A stretch of DNA of 64,000 nucleotides, from NCBI GenBank assembly GCA_038373885.1, contig JAWZYV010013175.1, positions 1,240,001 through 1,304,000 of the forward strand, in the 5' to 3' direction. Shown piece after piece: positions 1-11,800 of the stretch. This DNA comes from Cheiracanthium punctorium (Eukaryota; Arthropoda; Arachnida; Araneae; Cheiracanthiidae). Every line of letters starts with the position of its first letter. Positions within the stretch are counted from its first letter, which is position 1. The notes under the pieces are model-generated. The model saw only the letters and a list, made by a program, of their open reading frames with translations. It had not been told where the DNA came from and searched no databases. The translations under genes were made by a program, and so were the position numbers.

Positions 1-500
1 TGCTTTGAGGCCTCTCATTATTTTTGTGCTTTTCTAAAAGTAAGTTCACTAATTTAAAATTAGCCAAAAAGTATATTTACTCCTCAGAAAAGAAAATTCT
101 TAGTAATATATTTATTTACTTTAACAGGAAAAATTGCATGCGTGTAGAAATATTAAAGGAGACCCTCTGTTATACTAAAAAAGGTCAAAATTTTATGGTT
201 TTAATTGAAAAGTGCAAATATCAACGAATTTACAATATATGTAGAGATGCTTGTACTCACATGATCCTCAGGGGGGAGAGGGGGGAGGGCACTGTTTGTT
301 TTTTCAAGAGAGGACAGCTCATGTCATCAGAAATGCATTTACACCTACATTCGTCCTTCTTAGAGCTCCTCTCCACAGTTTGGATCCTCATCAGAAGGAG
401 GTTTTCTGAATATTGGCATCTCTCGGAAACTGCTGACGATTGACAGGGGACTTTTGAAAAATCCTGATTTAATGTGCATGTACACAGTGGTCTTCAGTGG
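1..500. other. no gene recognised
   Basis: AT-rich sequence. The open frames here are short and have no domain, no plausible splice sites and no coding-like composition. Purine-rich tracts lie near 270-290. No feature is supported. Confidence 0.5.
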
Positions 501-957
501 TGTCTCGGAATCGAACCCGAAACCATCCGGTAATCTATTTTCCACTGAGCTGTTAAAAACCGGTGTTTTAAACAATCATTCCACGCCCATTCTTTGAAGA
601 TTTGAACTTTCCTTGCCTGTAAAATTCCGTTTTCTGCATAAAGAGTTCTTCAGGGGTGTCTCGAAAGATAACTCGAAACCATCCGTTAATCTGTTACCAA
701 TGAGCTGTTAAAAACTAATGTTTTGGGCAATCATTCCATGCGTAGTCTTTGAAGATTTTAACTTTCCTTGCCTATAAAATTCCGTTTTCTGCATAAAGAG
801 TTCCTCAGCGGTGTCTCGGAAGCGAACTCGGAACCATCCGTTAATCTATTACCACTGAGCTGTTAAAAACAAATGTTTTAAGCAATCATTCCATGCGTAT
901 TCTTTGAAGATTTTAACTTTCCTTGCCTGTAAAATTCCTTTTTCTGCATAAAGCGTT
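501..957 (-). repeat. three tandem ~155-bp units, each with a tRNA-derived head
   Basis: Three consecutive copies begin at 501, 657 and 812, a period of about 155 bp. On the minus strand each unit starts with a tRNA-like segment. In copy 1 a B-box-like GGTTCGATTCC lies at 507-517 and an A-box-like AGCTCAGTGGA at 541-551, a spacing close to that in real tRNAs. Copy 3 keeps the best A box (851-862), while the B boxes of copies 2 and 3 are eroded. The rest of the unit (CCTTGCCTGTAAAA, CTGCATAAAG) recurs singly near 3820-3880 and 4808-4866. This looks like a tRNA-derived SINE or satellite, not functional tRNA genes: no full cloverleaf was seen. Confidence 0.7.
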
Positions 958-1337
958 CACTGTCGTGAAATGTAATTAGGGATTTTCACTTGCGAAAGAT
1001 ATCCACCGAGATTTTTAAGTTGCCGGTCACAAACAAGAAATGTTCCTTTCGAGCTTTGGCCAGATCTAAACGATTACCTTTTAGTCTCAATTAATCACAA
1101 TATAGTTTTTATCAATATTTGAATTAATTACATTCGTATTAGAGGTGGGGAAAACCGTTATTTTCAAAGAACAGTTGTTCACCGTTCCGGTTCTTTTTTA
1201 AAGAACAGTTCTTTTTCCTGTTCTTTTGAGAACAGGTTCTTTGATTTATGGTAGCTTTATTATGACTACTTTATTCAATTTAAAAATGAAAATATACGTC
1301 TTTTTAACATGTACTATACTTTAGTACAATTGTAAAA

Positions 1338-1723
1338 CCCGCAATGGTCTGGGCACTAAACTCCGTTGCCATAAGAACACGAAAAGTGAAGCAGCATCCG
1401 GATTGGCCAGTGCTTGGGAAGGTCAACTTCCTCTCGGCTCGACTGCTGTGGGACCGTGTGCCCTAATGTGACCTGGTGCACGTAAAATCCGTCGTGGCTT
1501 CAATGTCCTCCAAATTGTTAAACGATACCTCTGGGGGTGCCGATTTCAGGGGGTGGGTCCCTCCTCTGGAATTGGTTCAAAATTAGGGGACCCCAAGCTG
1601 AGTCGGAGTTCCTCCCACTGGGGCTCATTAAAATGGAAGCAGCCCCTTCCGCCCATCGCCTGCCTATTTGAGGGATCTGGCACCGCCCCGCGGGTTGCCA
1701 GAGGGCATTAGCAACAACAACAA
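1338..1723 (+). mobile_element. SINE inserted in the hAT element
   Basis: A GC-rich block of about 386 bp ends in an (AAC)n tail (about 1711-1723). It is flanked by an 11-bp direct repeat, CAATTGTAAAA, at 1327-1337 and 1724-1734. A 3' simple-repeat tail plus a variable-length target duplication is the mark of LINE-mobilised SINE insertion. Internal blocks include GTGCACGTAAAATCCGTCG. An open frame on the opposite strand is incidental. Confidence 0.75.
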
Positions 1724-1861
1724 CAATTGTAAAATGTTTAAAAAAAACTTTGCAACCAACATTCTGGCTTTCTTCAATCAAGTATGTTAACAGTAATTTT
1801 TTGTAAAAATATTTTAATGGCAGCTGTCGTCAAAAAAAGGGTCTCTAGATCTGTGGCACGC

Positions 1862-1966
1862 GATGAACGTTTCGATCGTCCGCCCTCTTGCTAGTAGTTA
1901 AGTCGAGCGATGGCAACGGCCGCCCTTTTTTCAGCATTGGGAAATGGTTGCGCCTTAAAGGGTAAA
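1862..1966 (-). repeat. half copy of the palindromic TTAA-flanked element
   Basis: From the GATCGTCCGCC block through GTAGTTAAGTCGAGCGATGG to CAGCATTGGGAAA this segment matches the right half of the palindrome at 33630-33761. It continues on the complement into a stretch like that element's left flank. Only one arm is present, so this is a truncated relative. Confidence 0.55.
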
Positions 1967-2304
1967 AAAGTACATGCTCCAGCTTAAAAATTAAAGACTC
2001 CGTTTAAAAAGCTGTAAGTATCAGGCTCCAGATTAAAAATAATACGCGTGTATAAATATGTCGATTGCTTCGACTACGATTTAAGAAAATGAATACGACT
2101 TTGGCATATAAAATTACATGGCTTCCGACCAGGGCCATACCTAGAAAATAATTTCGGAGTCGGGGAGCATCGTATATCGGGATAAAATTTTCAGGATATA
2201 TCCCCCACACCCAATTTCTGTCTAATTTAGCAAGATTAATTTTTTTTTATTACTGCACAAACATTTCGTTCATTTATACATCACTGCATTTCATACCCCT
2301 CACC

Positions 2305-2480
2305 ATGGGCGCCGGCAGAATATTTCCCAGGGGGGGCAAAGACTACTCAAGGGGGGGTTAAAGACTACTTCAACGTATAGTTACCATGTTGGAAAGAGCA
2401 AAAAAGCAAAGGATAACACTGCATACAAAAATCCAGGGGAGGGGGCATTGCCCCCCTTGCCCTATGCTGCCGGCGCCCAT
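2305..2480. mobile_element. 176-bp MITE with GC-rich 14-bp inverted repeats
   Basis: The ends are perfect inverted repeats, ATGGGCGCCGGCAG at left and its complement at right. The direct repeat CCCCTCACC lies at 2296-2304 and 2482-2490, with one extra base at the right end, and suggests a 9-bp target duplication. The interior is G/C-tract rich and non-coding. The superfamily is not certain; a 9-bp duplication would fit Mutator-like elements. Confidence 0.6.
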
Positions 2481-2595
2481 GCCCCTCACCATCCCCACAC
2501 AGAAAAAAATTTCTGGCTACGTCCCTGTATAAATACACCATGTACATATAATGTAATAAGTTCGGGGGAGCGGCGTCCGAACTCATAGGACCCCC

Positions 2596-2754
2596 CAGTG
2601 GCGGAATTATGCATTTTTGTCGGGGGGGGGGGCGGTAAGTTAGAGGATTGACATATACATCCATTTTTTGTTAAAAAAAATAGGATCTTTTACATTAATT
2701 TCTTTTTTCTCGGGGGGGGCGGTCGCCCCTCCGCCCCCCCTTTAATCCGCCCTG
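2596..2754. mobile_element. possible small MITE with CAGTGGCGGA-like ends
   Basis: The left end CAGTGGCGGAATTA and the right-end complement CAGGGCGGATTA are similar imperfect inverted repeats around a body with long G and C tracts. CAGTGGCGGA-type termini are common in hAT MITEs. No clear target duplication was found, so this is tentative. Confidence 0.35.
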
Positions 2755-3047
2755 CCCCCCCGTCTAAGTACGGCCTTGTTTCTGACTCCAAGTCTACAAC
2801 TTTGACCCTAGCTCAGAACTTAATTAAAGCAAAAGAACAGGGAACAGATTTAATGAAAGAACACCTTTCACCGAAGAACAGTTCTTTTAACCTGTTCAGC
2901 AAGAGAACGCCTTTTACCCCGTTCCCGCTCTTAGCTCTCCGTTCCGAAAAAGAACTCCAGCTCAGGAAAAGAACGCTGAACTAGGTGCAAAGAAGTAGCT
3001 GTTCCCGCTCACTGCTCGGAGAACTCCTCGAGTCGTGATCAAAGAAC

Positions 3048-3118
3048 GTGTTCTTTTTCAGCCAATAGGAGAGGCTGCTCCGGAACAGGTTCTTTTTCAG
3101 CCAATAAGAGATGGCTAA
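3048..3118 (+). promoter_or_regulatory. duplicated CCAAT-box motif inside the hAT element
   Basis: The string TTCTTTTTCAGCCAATA occurs twice about 39 bp apart, with CCAAT at 3062 and 3101, each followed by GAGA. A TATA-like stretch (TTTTATATGG) follows near 3142. This could be the relic promoter of the lost transposase gene. It is inferred from motif and spacing only. Confidence 0.25.
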
Positions 3119-4267
3119 GAGCGTATGAAGCGAAGGCGCGTTTTATATGGAGATAGTATAAAGCTTATATTATTGTTTGACGTTGATAAAATATTTTTTT
3201 TCGATTTGTTTGTGTTTCAGACTATCATTTTCTTTATTATTAAATTTTTTACTTTGATTCAAATTGAGTAGTTTGGCTGGAATAATAAAAATTGACGAAT
3301 AATACTGTGAGTGCATTTCGTATTGAACATATAAGAAAGCTTCTTATTCTTTGCCCGGGTCCTCTTTAAAATTATGGTAGGTTGGGTTAAAAGTTCTATC
3401 CCCCCCCCCCCAGATAATCATCTTCGTTATCATTATTTCTCAAAATAACTAAGAATTCCACAATTAGAATTTGATAAAGATAAAATTGTGAACTTCTGTC
3501 CCCACCATCAGATACGTAGCCAATGTGGGGGAGGGGGGGGTCTGCCCCCCCCAGAATTTAAATTTTTCTTAGCAAAAAAATATTAATCGTGCCTTTCAAT
3601 GAGAAATTTCACCTTTAAGGCATTTTCCAAAATTTCTCTTTTCAACACGCTTGCCTGCCATAAAATTTTGAAGCGTCGGACCTTAATGAACTGAGAACAT
3701 GTTTTTGCCGTGATCACTGAACAGGGTGTTTCCGTTCTTTCTTGAGAACAGGTTCAAAAGAACAGGGTGTTCATTCTTTCCCCATCTCTAATTCGTATCC
3801 TTTTGAAAGTGCTTGAAAAACTTTCCTTGCCTGTAAAACTACTTTTCTTGCATGAAAAGTTATCATGCAGTGAAATATAAATAATTGAATACCAGTAGTT
3901 TTATACTTGCAATTGCAATGCGACTTGATTTCTGTTTACATTCATATCCATTGAATATGTTGTGTGAAGAGGAGTTTGTGAAAGTAGATCTTCTGTACAA
4001 AAAGAGTTTTTATGCACTGAAATATAAATAATGTCTGTTGTTTCATAAATGAAGCAAATTTTCTTTTTATCTTTTTACAAGTAAGATAATTTTAGCTCAA
4101 AAGAATTGTATTATGAACTCAAAACAGTTGTATAATCCTTAATCAGATGTTAAATTCTGATCTCATATAGTCTAAAAGTATATAATGAATAAACCTCTGA
4201 TCAGCTGTAAACTGCTTCAATTGTCTGAAGAGTTATCGTGCAATAAATTTAAACAGTGTCCTGTTTC

Positions 4268-4400
4268 CGATGGTTGTGTTGACTAAGGGAAAGCTACACG
4301 AAGGCTGTCTGCTCAAGGGGGACATTTTAAGTAGTTCGAACGCATATTCATTTTACATCTGGAGAAAACCGTCCAAAACTGCAGTCCATTAGATCGACAT
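4268..4400 (-). mobile_element. SINE B fragment, 5' truncated
   Basis: The blocks ACGCATATTCATTTTACATC and TGGAGAAAACCG correspond to the tail half of the SINE copies at 16625-16810 and 36854-37096. The tRNA-like head is not recognisable here. The sequence is diverged and the ends are approximate. Confidence 0.45.
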
Positions 4401-4523
4401 CTGCCAATTTCTGATTACGCGTGTTCTTTTAATCTTTCTAGCGCAAGCATTTTCACATCAATATAGAACACCAACTAGATAGACTTCAGAACGCTGTAAA
4501 AGTGCAGCCGTTGCCTTCGATTC

Positions 4524-4569
4524 GTTTAACTACCAACAACACGGCGCGGCCTGTTGTTGGTAGTTAAAC
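4524..4569. repeat. perfect 18-bp inverted repeat in a decayed palindromic element
   Basis: Arms at 4524-4541 and 4552-4569 are perfect reverse complements around a 10-base GC-rich loop. Seven bases of the loop (4544-4550) are themselves complementary to GCCGCGC just downstream. Flanking blocks (CAGCCGTTGCC, GGCAACGGCTGC, TTTTTCAGCGTTGGG) relate the region to the element at 33605-33998. Confidence 0.6.
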
Positions 4570-5309
4570 ACGCCGCGCATAGTCCGTCGGCGGAAACTTC
4601 TTTAGCTCTGTGGCGCAATTTGGGCTATTCGATCGACCACCATGTTGTTTTTTGTTAAATGAATTGATGGCAACGGCTGCACTTTTTCAGCGTTGGGACC
4701 ATTTAACTATTTTTTGGCAACCAGTTGTGAAAGCGTTGAAATAAGATGGTTTCATGGCGCAACCACCGCGAGTGAAAGTGTTAAAGATATTTCATGATCA
4801 GCAGCTTGAATTTCTTTGCCTGTAAAACTAGTTTATCTGCATAAAGAGTTATAATGCAGTGAAATGTGAGCAAAGCATTCTACTTTCAAAATAATATGAA
4901 CTGTCCTTTTGGGATGTGACAGAGGAAGAAAAGGAGAGAAAAACGAGTTATGTTGCTTCTGCTTCTTTTTGAGAGCTTTTTTTTTTTCCCAATTCAAAGT
5001 CAAGGGATATTTAAGTACCTACTGAGTGTGAGGCAGCGGATTGGGCGCACTTTTGAATAATAAATATAGGGAGGCAATTTTTATTTTAAAATAAAACTAC
5101 GACTTCACCTTTCATAGGAACTTATTTTAATGCAGCCTGTTTACACTGTTATTATTTAACAACCACTATAAGAACATTAATTTTTCGAAGCTATAATGGC
5201 AAAAATCATTATTATTTAATACCTACTAATTTTCCACTCAGATAAATGAAAAGAATAAATGAAATTTAATATTTTTCTGCCATATAAAAGTTATTAGCAC
5301 TTGATTGTA

Positions 5310-5635
5310 AAAGAGTTTTAGTTGGCAATTTTAATATAGATTTCAATCCCAAAGAAGTGTTTTATGGAACATCGAAGACAAATGCGGCACATTCATGGAC
5401 TATTGATACGCATTCCAAACAGTATTTATTACGGAGAAGTGTGGTCAGAATATAATTGGCGAATTTTGTAAAACAGTTTTTAGTAGGCGATTTTAATATA
5501 GATTTTGGTTCCAAAGAAGTGTTTTATGGAACAAGGAAGAAAAATACTGCATACTCATGAATAATGATACACTTTCCAGCTCAATGGAATATGGAAGAAA
5601 AATAGAGACGACGAATGGATTAAGATTCGCTTTTA
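5310..5635 (+). repeat. two tandem diverged ~160-bp units
   Basis: Two copies start near 5315 and 5476 and share blocks such as CCAAAGAAGTGTTTTATGGA. A short third remnant with TTTTAATATA follows near 5632. No coding potential was seen. Confidence 0.6.
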
Positions 5636-6734
5636 ATATATAGAGTGCGTATTTAAAATATGAAAGTGTATCAGATTTTATTTTTCATTTTAATTCATTT
5701 CGCTCAATTTTAGGTGGATTTACACCCTCCAAAAAAAAGTATAAGAGCAAGAGAGAAATTTCCTATGTTGGTTTTGTATATTAAAAATTATTTATCATAG
5801 AATATGAATTAGGCTATGTATAAATATAACTTTCCATATTTCTATCAAGTTGTGCGTTTTTCAAAAACTCAATTATTATTCGCAAATCTAAAATAGGAAA
5901 TGTCTCTCTTGCTCGAATACTTTTTTGGAGGGTGTACATAGGATGCAAACAAACACGTAGACAGATAATCATTTTCTTAATGAAAATTATCAGACTTGAA
6001 AATAGTTTAACAGAACCTGGTTGCCATTTTAAAATATTTAGACCTATGTTCAAGAAACGTACCTTTAAGAAGTAAACCAGAGCTGTTGAATTAGTTTTCA
6101 ATTTTTAAAAAAATAACTAATTAAAAGTTGTGATTTGCGTTCTTATCTGACATTCCTAAAAATATGGGAGGGGGGCATGTGATGTTTCGCAGTTTTGAAG
6201 ACATTCAAATATTTTTCGTATCAGACCAAACATCATCATTAAATGAATGTGAGTTTCACGACATGTGGTTTCATGACGTACTTACAAGACGTCACAGTAG
6301 AGTTACAAATGGGTCATTATAATGTTCACGTTTACATGCCAAATACCACATAGAATACCGAATATCTAGGAACACTGCAGTGTGATTTCTCAAGGACAAA
6401 TCACTACATGGCGTTGTAATAAAAATCACAAACGGGCAGTCACAGTACTACCCGACTCCTCTACCCCCTCCATAAAGAACTAGTGGTAGTTGTATAACTT
6501 GAAAATGTTATCTCAATACATCTTTAAAGCTTTAAATTAAATGAATTGTGTATTTCAGTGAACCATAAATTGTTTCATTGAGTAAACGGAAAAGGACTAT
6601 GTATAGCAAAAATGTAAGTATAATTTTGTATCTCATCCTCTTAAACATATGTTAAAAACTCAGCACTGAATTTAAAATGAAGAGCTGAAATACTTTCACG
6701 CACATATTCGTGATAGCAATGTTCATAATGAGAT
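5636..6734. other. no gene recognised
   Basis: Low-complexity AT-rich sequence. A 95-codon open frame on the minus strand (5814-6101) has no recognisable domain and AT-driven codon use. Small similar blocks (CCAAAAAAAAGTATAAGAGC near 5728 and its rough inverse near 5920) hint at a decayed hairpin repeat. Confidence 0.45.
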
Positions 6735-7918
6735 TTTGATTACGCCCCTAAGAAACCTGTTAGACAAATTAGAAATCTTACAAAACCAGGCTTTAAGACT
6801 CATTATCGGGGGTGGGGTTCAAGACCACCCCTATAGATGCAATGTTTCTTTTTACAAACAACAGACCTATTAAAAATATTATCGAAGAGAAAGCCCTTCT
6901 TCTGTATGAAAAACTACTGAGTACTGGAATTTCTTTTTGGAACTGTTATAGATATCATACTACGAATCTTAAGATCTAGAAAATATTGCTCCACACGGTG
7001 AAGGAGCTTAGATCAGAGCTTGATCTAGAAATTAGATTTATCAGCCCTTCTTGAAACCTCGTAGTGCACTGGAGCTGACTGGTAGAAATATCAAATTAGA
7101 CCTTATCCAACAAAGTTTGAAAAAACAAACATCTCCCGATACCATAAAGACCCTGGCCCTCGAGACCATTCATAACCCGCTATCCTGAATCAGTCTGGCT
7201 CCACATCTACACGGACGGTTCTTTTATGGAGGTTTCACTAAATGCTGGCACGGGAATCTTTTCCTCTCGGTTTTCGTTCGACATAGCCGTCGGCAAGCAG
7301 AAAACTGCACTTGATGGCGAAGTTATGGGTATCTGTGTAGCCTTAAGACAGATTAACACTCCAAACTTCTGCTCCAATAGAGTCGTTATTCTCTCGGACT
7401 CAAGGACGGCGCTCCAGGTTATTGGTTTTGGGACGTGCCCAGTTTTCGAGGATTTCAATGAATGCCAAACACTCTGAGAAGAATTGAGAATAGGGGTTGA
7501 AGAAATTGTCTTACATTGAATCCCCGGTCATTGTGGCCTATATGGAAAAGACCAGGCTGACAAACTTGCAAAAAAGGCTTCAGAAAATCTTCAGAAGATA
7601 GCCACACACATTGTTCTTTTAATTCTGTAAAATTATATATTCGGAAATCGTTGAAACTAAAATGAAGAGAACTTACTACAGGTGGCTCAAATAAGAGCTG
7701 GAGAGACATTCTAGAGAAAAAGATCGTGGACAAACCACGAATAAAGCAGTTGCCAGTTTTAGGTTAGAGGTTGGTCACGATTGCTTAGCGATCATTCTCT
7801 TTCGTTTTGCTCACGCTGTGGTAAAATGAGGAAATGGACAGGACTCAAATCGGGAGATGCCCGGAGCTGCGTAGAGCCTCTATGGCAGAGAGGTATTGTA
7901 GTGCTAGAAGCCGAATGA
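6735..7918 (+). pseudogene. non-LTR retrotransposon ORF2 remnant: RT end, RNase H, C-terminal tail
   Basis: This is the 3' part of a Jockey-type LINE ORF2, broken by stops and frame changes. At about 6740-6830 a frame reads like the end of a reverse-transcriptase domain (LQNQALRLIIGG). At 7200-7480 an RNase H domain is clear: TDGSF carries the first catalytic Asp, ALDGEVMGICVAL the Glu, and ILSDSRTALQVI the second Asp. A stop at 7475 and a frame change separate this from IPGHCGLYGKDQADKLAK at 7518-7575, which carries the last conserved Asp. A degenerate C-terminal segment (ASFRLEVGHDCLA) runs to about 7918. It would once have copied element RNA into DNA at the target site and removed the RNA strand. 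Neither an end with a tail nor a target duplication was found, so the boundaries are approximate. Confidence 0.8.
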
Positions 7919-10896
7919 TGAGATATTGACTTTTCACATTTTACAGTGTTCTTATTTGCCTGTTAAATGTTTGTATTATTCTCTGCCATTGGAAATTTTT
8001 TAAAAACGTATTTGTAAAATTTGAAAGCGATTGCTATCTAAAAGTTCTCACAAAAGTATATTTTTCTGTGTCTATATTCACCGTTTTACAATTTCGAAAC
8101 TGGCATGACGTGTTAGGGGTCGACTCGTATTTGTGATGTACAGTTTAGACGCAAATTAAGATCTTATTGCTTAAAGGAAACCGCTGTGTTTTTCAAAATG
8201 CTTCCATTATTTATGTGTATGCTACTCTAGAGATATGTATACTACTACAGTAAGAAAAACAGTTCTTTCATAAAAAGAATATTGATATCCTTTTCCTGAA
8301 GTAATAAGGGAAAAGTTTTATAATTCAGTTTCCCTACATATAGGCAAACCTCTGTGGTTGTGTTATTTGTATAAAGAAACTTAATGCAATTTTAAAAGAT
8401 CAGATGTAATAAATCATGCTTTAAATCACTGTAAATATTTCGAAATTGCCCCCAACATCCATTAAACTATTTTTAATATCATTTTCCCATTAGGAAAATC
8501 ATTTCTGGCAGTAAATTGTCTGTGTACATGTTTTTATGATAAATCCCTAAAAGGGAACGAAATTAATTAAAATATATCTCTTATATGTTAAAAAAATGTT
8601 TGCATTTATTTTGTCATATTTTTTCTATTTTAATTTAAATATTTCTTAAAATATTTTTTATATATTCTGATGTCTGAGACAGTATTTCACTGTTATTTTA
8701 TTAAATTCCTGTGTTCTAAAAGGAGAGAAAATAATTAATACACAACAAATAATATTTTTTAATTAATTCTGTAAAATTACAAAAAGGATTTTTATATTTT
8801 TAAAACGTTTCACTATTTATCATCATAAAGTAATGAACATTAGTAAATTACATGTCTTGAACATTCAGAAAACAGGTAAAAATCCGTTCTATTATTTTTT
8901 ATTACAGAATAAAGATGTGTTTATCTAATATGTGCTCATGAAAATATTATTACTATTACTATTATAAATCTGTTAACGTTTTATTTTTATTTATTGTAAA
9001 GTGTGAGTTTATTTTTATTTGTGTTAAAATCAAGCATATTTAACATAATCTTTATATTCTTAAAACTTTTATTTTAATAAAAAATGATTATTGTAAAAAA
9101 TATATAATAAAATTCTCATTTAAAAGAAAGCTTTCCATAAATCTCTTAATATACGAGTACCACTCAATCATTTTTTTCTCTCTTTTCCTGTATTTTATAA
9201 GTAGGCGGCAATTTTTTGTGTTTTAAATTAGTTATAACTTATTAGTTTACAGATGACATTTAATCCTTTACAAACTTGTTACTTTGAGAAAAAAGAACCA
9301 TAAAATTCTTTATGTTTTTAAGTAGAATTTTTGATTATATTAAGTTTTTGAACAAAAATTAGAATGGTTTTGACGTACACGAAAAGAAAAATATTCAGCT
9401 ATTATACATATAAATTTATTAGTTTTTCATAAAATAAATGGGAAATATTATTAAGTTATTTTTGAAATATTTACAGATAGCATGCATAGAAATATGGTTC
9501 TTACAAATTTAATATGTTTTAATAAATGCTTTTGTATGTTCAGTAAAATACGGAGTGCAGAGGACAATATATCATGTTAAAAATAAAAGTATCGTTCATA
9601 ACACATCCTATTCGAGGTGGTTTTACCGTCTAATGTTTATTCTAGGGATGAATTAGCACATATACGGACACGGGAAATAAGTTACGTCGACGCTTTTTTG
9701 CATGAAATAGCCAGTTTGTTTGTTATACTGGACTGGTAAAATAAACAGGAAAAATAGGATTCTGCCTTGAAAAGCTTAAAGGTAGCAATATTTTGACGAT
9801 AAATAATAATAATATCCTGCGATTGCCGTAAATGCTAATACAGGCCGGAAAGAAAAGTGTAAGTATGCGTTTTTGGGGGAATTAAATGTTAAACGATAAA
9901 ACTGTGAAGAACAGTTAAAAATTCGGTTGATTTTGTTCAGAGTATGCCATCTGGGCTATCAGTTAAAAAAAACTTGTTTATAAAGCAGATTCAGCTCTGC
10001 GTTATACACAAGTAATGGTTTAATTGATAATAGTCTAAACTATGTATGATGATTCATTAAATTATTTTAATAATATTATAAAAATAGAATAAATTCTTAT
10101 AAATTTTACTAATAAATAACTAGTTTTGTGCATCTTAGTTTAACTTAAATACCAATAATTGCAGTGTAGTTAATTATAAATGATTTTTGCCTTTAATAAT
10201 TAATTAACTCGTTACTTTTAATTCGCATACATCTTATATGTTACAGCAGACAGAAGAAGTAACGTTCTTTATGACTAGGTAGTTAGGTTATTGTAACAGA
10301 TATTGCAAATGGGACTTTTTCTCTTCACATATTAAATAATGTAGTTTTAGAAACTTCGCTTACCGTTCAGCGGTTCTTACAAGTAACTTCTGCTGTGTTA
10401 GAACTAAGTTGAGAACTCATTATTATGTGAAATATACGCTAATACATGGTGAAAATCTATTCACGTACTCCGAACGTTTTCTCTTTCAGGGGATAATCAA
10501 CCCCGTTATTGCAGGCAACGAATTTTCTAGACGAGATATTAGTTAAATGTCCCGAAAAAATGAAACGTACGGAAATATCCTAGAAACAAAAGTTAATGTT
10601 TTCTGAATATTCCAAAGAATTGCCGTCTTCAATGTTCGGGGATTTTTGCCTGGACATTAAAACTGTCAGAATGGAAATGCATGGTTGAAATACCCCCTTT
10701 CGCTCTATCAAATTATTTGTTTCGAAAGTATTTTTACCTAGTTTAAAACAAAAAAAAACTCTATTTGCATAACAATAAAGTTGGAGATAGGAAAGTGTGA
10801 TCGATTTTTTTTTTATATAAATACTTTATGGAGACCTGAAAGCAATGTTTTTTCTTGAGTCGATATTTCGCCTATCCGAAAATGTTACAGCTAGTA
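7919..10896. other. AT-rich intergenic sequence, no gene recognised
   Basis: Nearly 3 kb of very AT-rich DNA with A and T tracts, and no open frame with coding character on either strand. No transposon end was recognised. Confidence 0.55.
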
Positions 10897-11640
10897 CAGT
10901 AGAATCTCGCTACTACGATATCCTCTATAACGATAATTCTGTCTATTACGATATATTTTTCATTGAAATGGCTTACTTTTCTATAGATTTATGTAAAGCA
11001 GCTTTCTGTATAACGATCGTCTTACAACGATGGTAATATTATCTCGACCATGACAATAATTTTCTCTGTTACGATATTTTTTTCAACTTTTAACTGATGC
11101 ATACGATTTAAACGCTACACAAAGTAAAGTCTACATAAAATGTGGTTGGATGTTTGGACAGTTTTCTCAGGTTACACCATCTGTTTAAAAACTTCGTCAA
11201 AGGTTCGGTTTCATATTTCTGGTGTAAGTAATGAGTAATGTATTACAAAAAATTGCATTTCGCGTAATATATTTTACAAAATCCCTTCGGTGTTTTATTT
11301 ATTTAGACATTAAAAATTTGCTATTTAAATATGCGATAAATATTTATAAGTTATAGCGATCGCTATAATATTCTAGACAAGGGCATTTGACTAAAACCTG
11401 GGATTTTTGTAAAAATTACTCAAAATACTATAAACATGTTCTCATTCCATTTAATATATATTATTCTTTGAGAGTCTGGGTAGAGCTGAGTGAAAGCAGA
11501 CATCCCCTAGTGATGCCACAGACTGTATGATATGAGGAACAATTTTTTTTCCAATATTTATTCCTTCCATAACGATAATGCTCTTTACCACGATATATGT
11601 TCTTTTCACCCAAAAATACCGTTACAGAGAGAGATAAGAA
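10897..11640 (+). mobile_element. pogo/Tigger-like transposon ends (MITE remnants)
   Basis: After a TA at 10895-10896 the sequence CAGTAGAATCTCGCTACTAC is followed by repeated ATAACGATA/TTACGATAT blocks, the usual pogo/Tigger terminal style. A diverged second copy of the same subterminal block lies at about 11550-11600 (ATAACGATAATGCTC, ACGATATATG), and an 18-bp perfect palindrome lies at 11351-11368. An open frame starting at 10845 is made by these blocks and is not a gene. The right end was not identified, so the extent is uncertain. Confidence 0.45.
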
Positions 11641-11800
11641 GTATGATAAGAAATTTGTCATGTGTGTGAAGTTTGTTACGTAGGTTCTCGATCAGACAAT
11701 GTTTTCTAAAATTTGTTTGGTAGCAGGTCTAAAAGTTCTTTCCACGTATCCCCCTCAAAACCAACAAAAAAACTCATCCAATTCTTCTTGTAAAATAACA

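Larger units (their letters stand above)
1140..3790. mobile_element. hAT-type DNA transposon, non-autonomous, with nested insertions
   Basis: The left end reads TAGAGGTGGGGAAA and the right end, on the complement, TAGAGATGGGGAAAG. These are the short terminal inverted repeats typical of hAT elements. Both ends are flanked by the identical octamer ATTCGTAT (1132-1139 and 3791-3798), the 8-bp target duplication expected for hAT. Subterminal GAACAG/CTGTTC motifs cluster at both ends and again at 2830-3110. No transposase reading frame was seen, so the copy is non-autonomous. A SINE at 1338-1723, MITEs at 2305-2480 and about 2596-2754, and a partial palindromic element at 1862-1966 account for much of its length. 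It sits within the tRNA-headed repeat family seen on both sides. Confidence 0.8.

Noticed and set aside
24..443. 139-codon + frame at the left edge
   Set aside because: No domain, low-complexity composition, and it runs into the tandem-repeat zone; no splice or promoter support.
10845..11036. Short + frame with repeated YYDI/YNDN motifs, considered as a signal-peptide exon of the Ig gene
   Set aside because: The motifs come from ATAACGATA blocks of a pogo/Tigger-like terminus, and no donor leaving one codon base was convincing.
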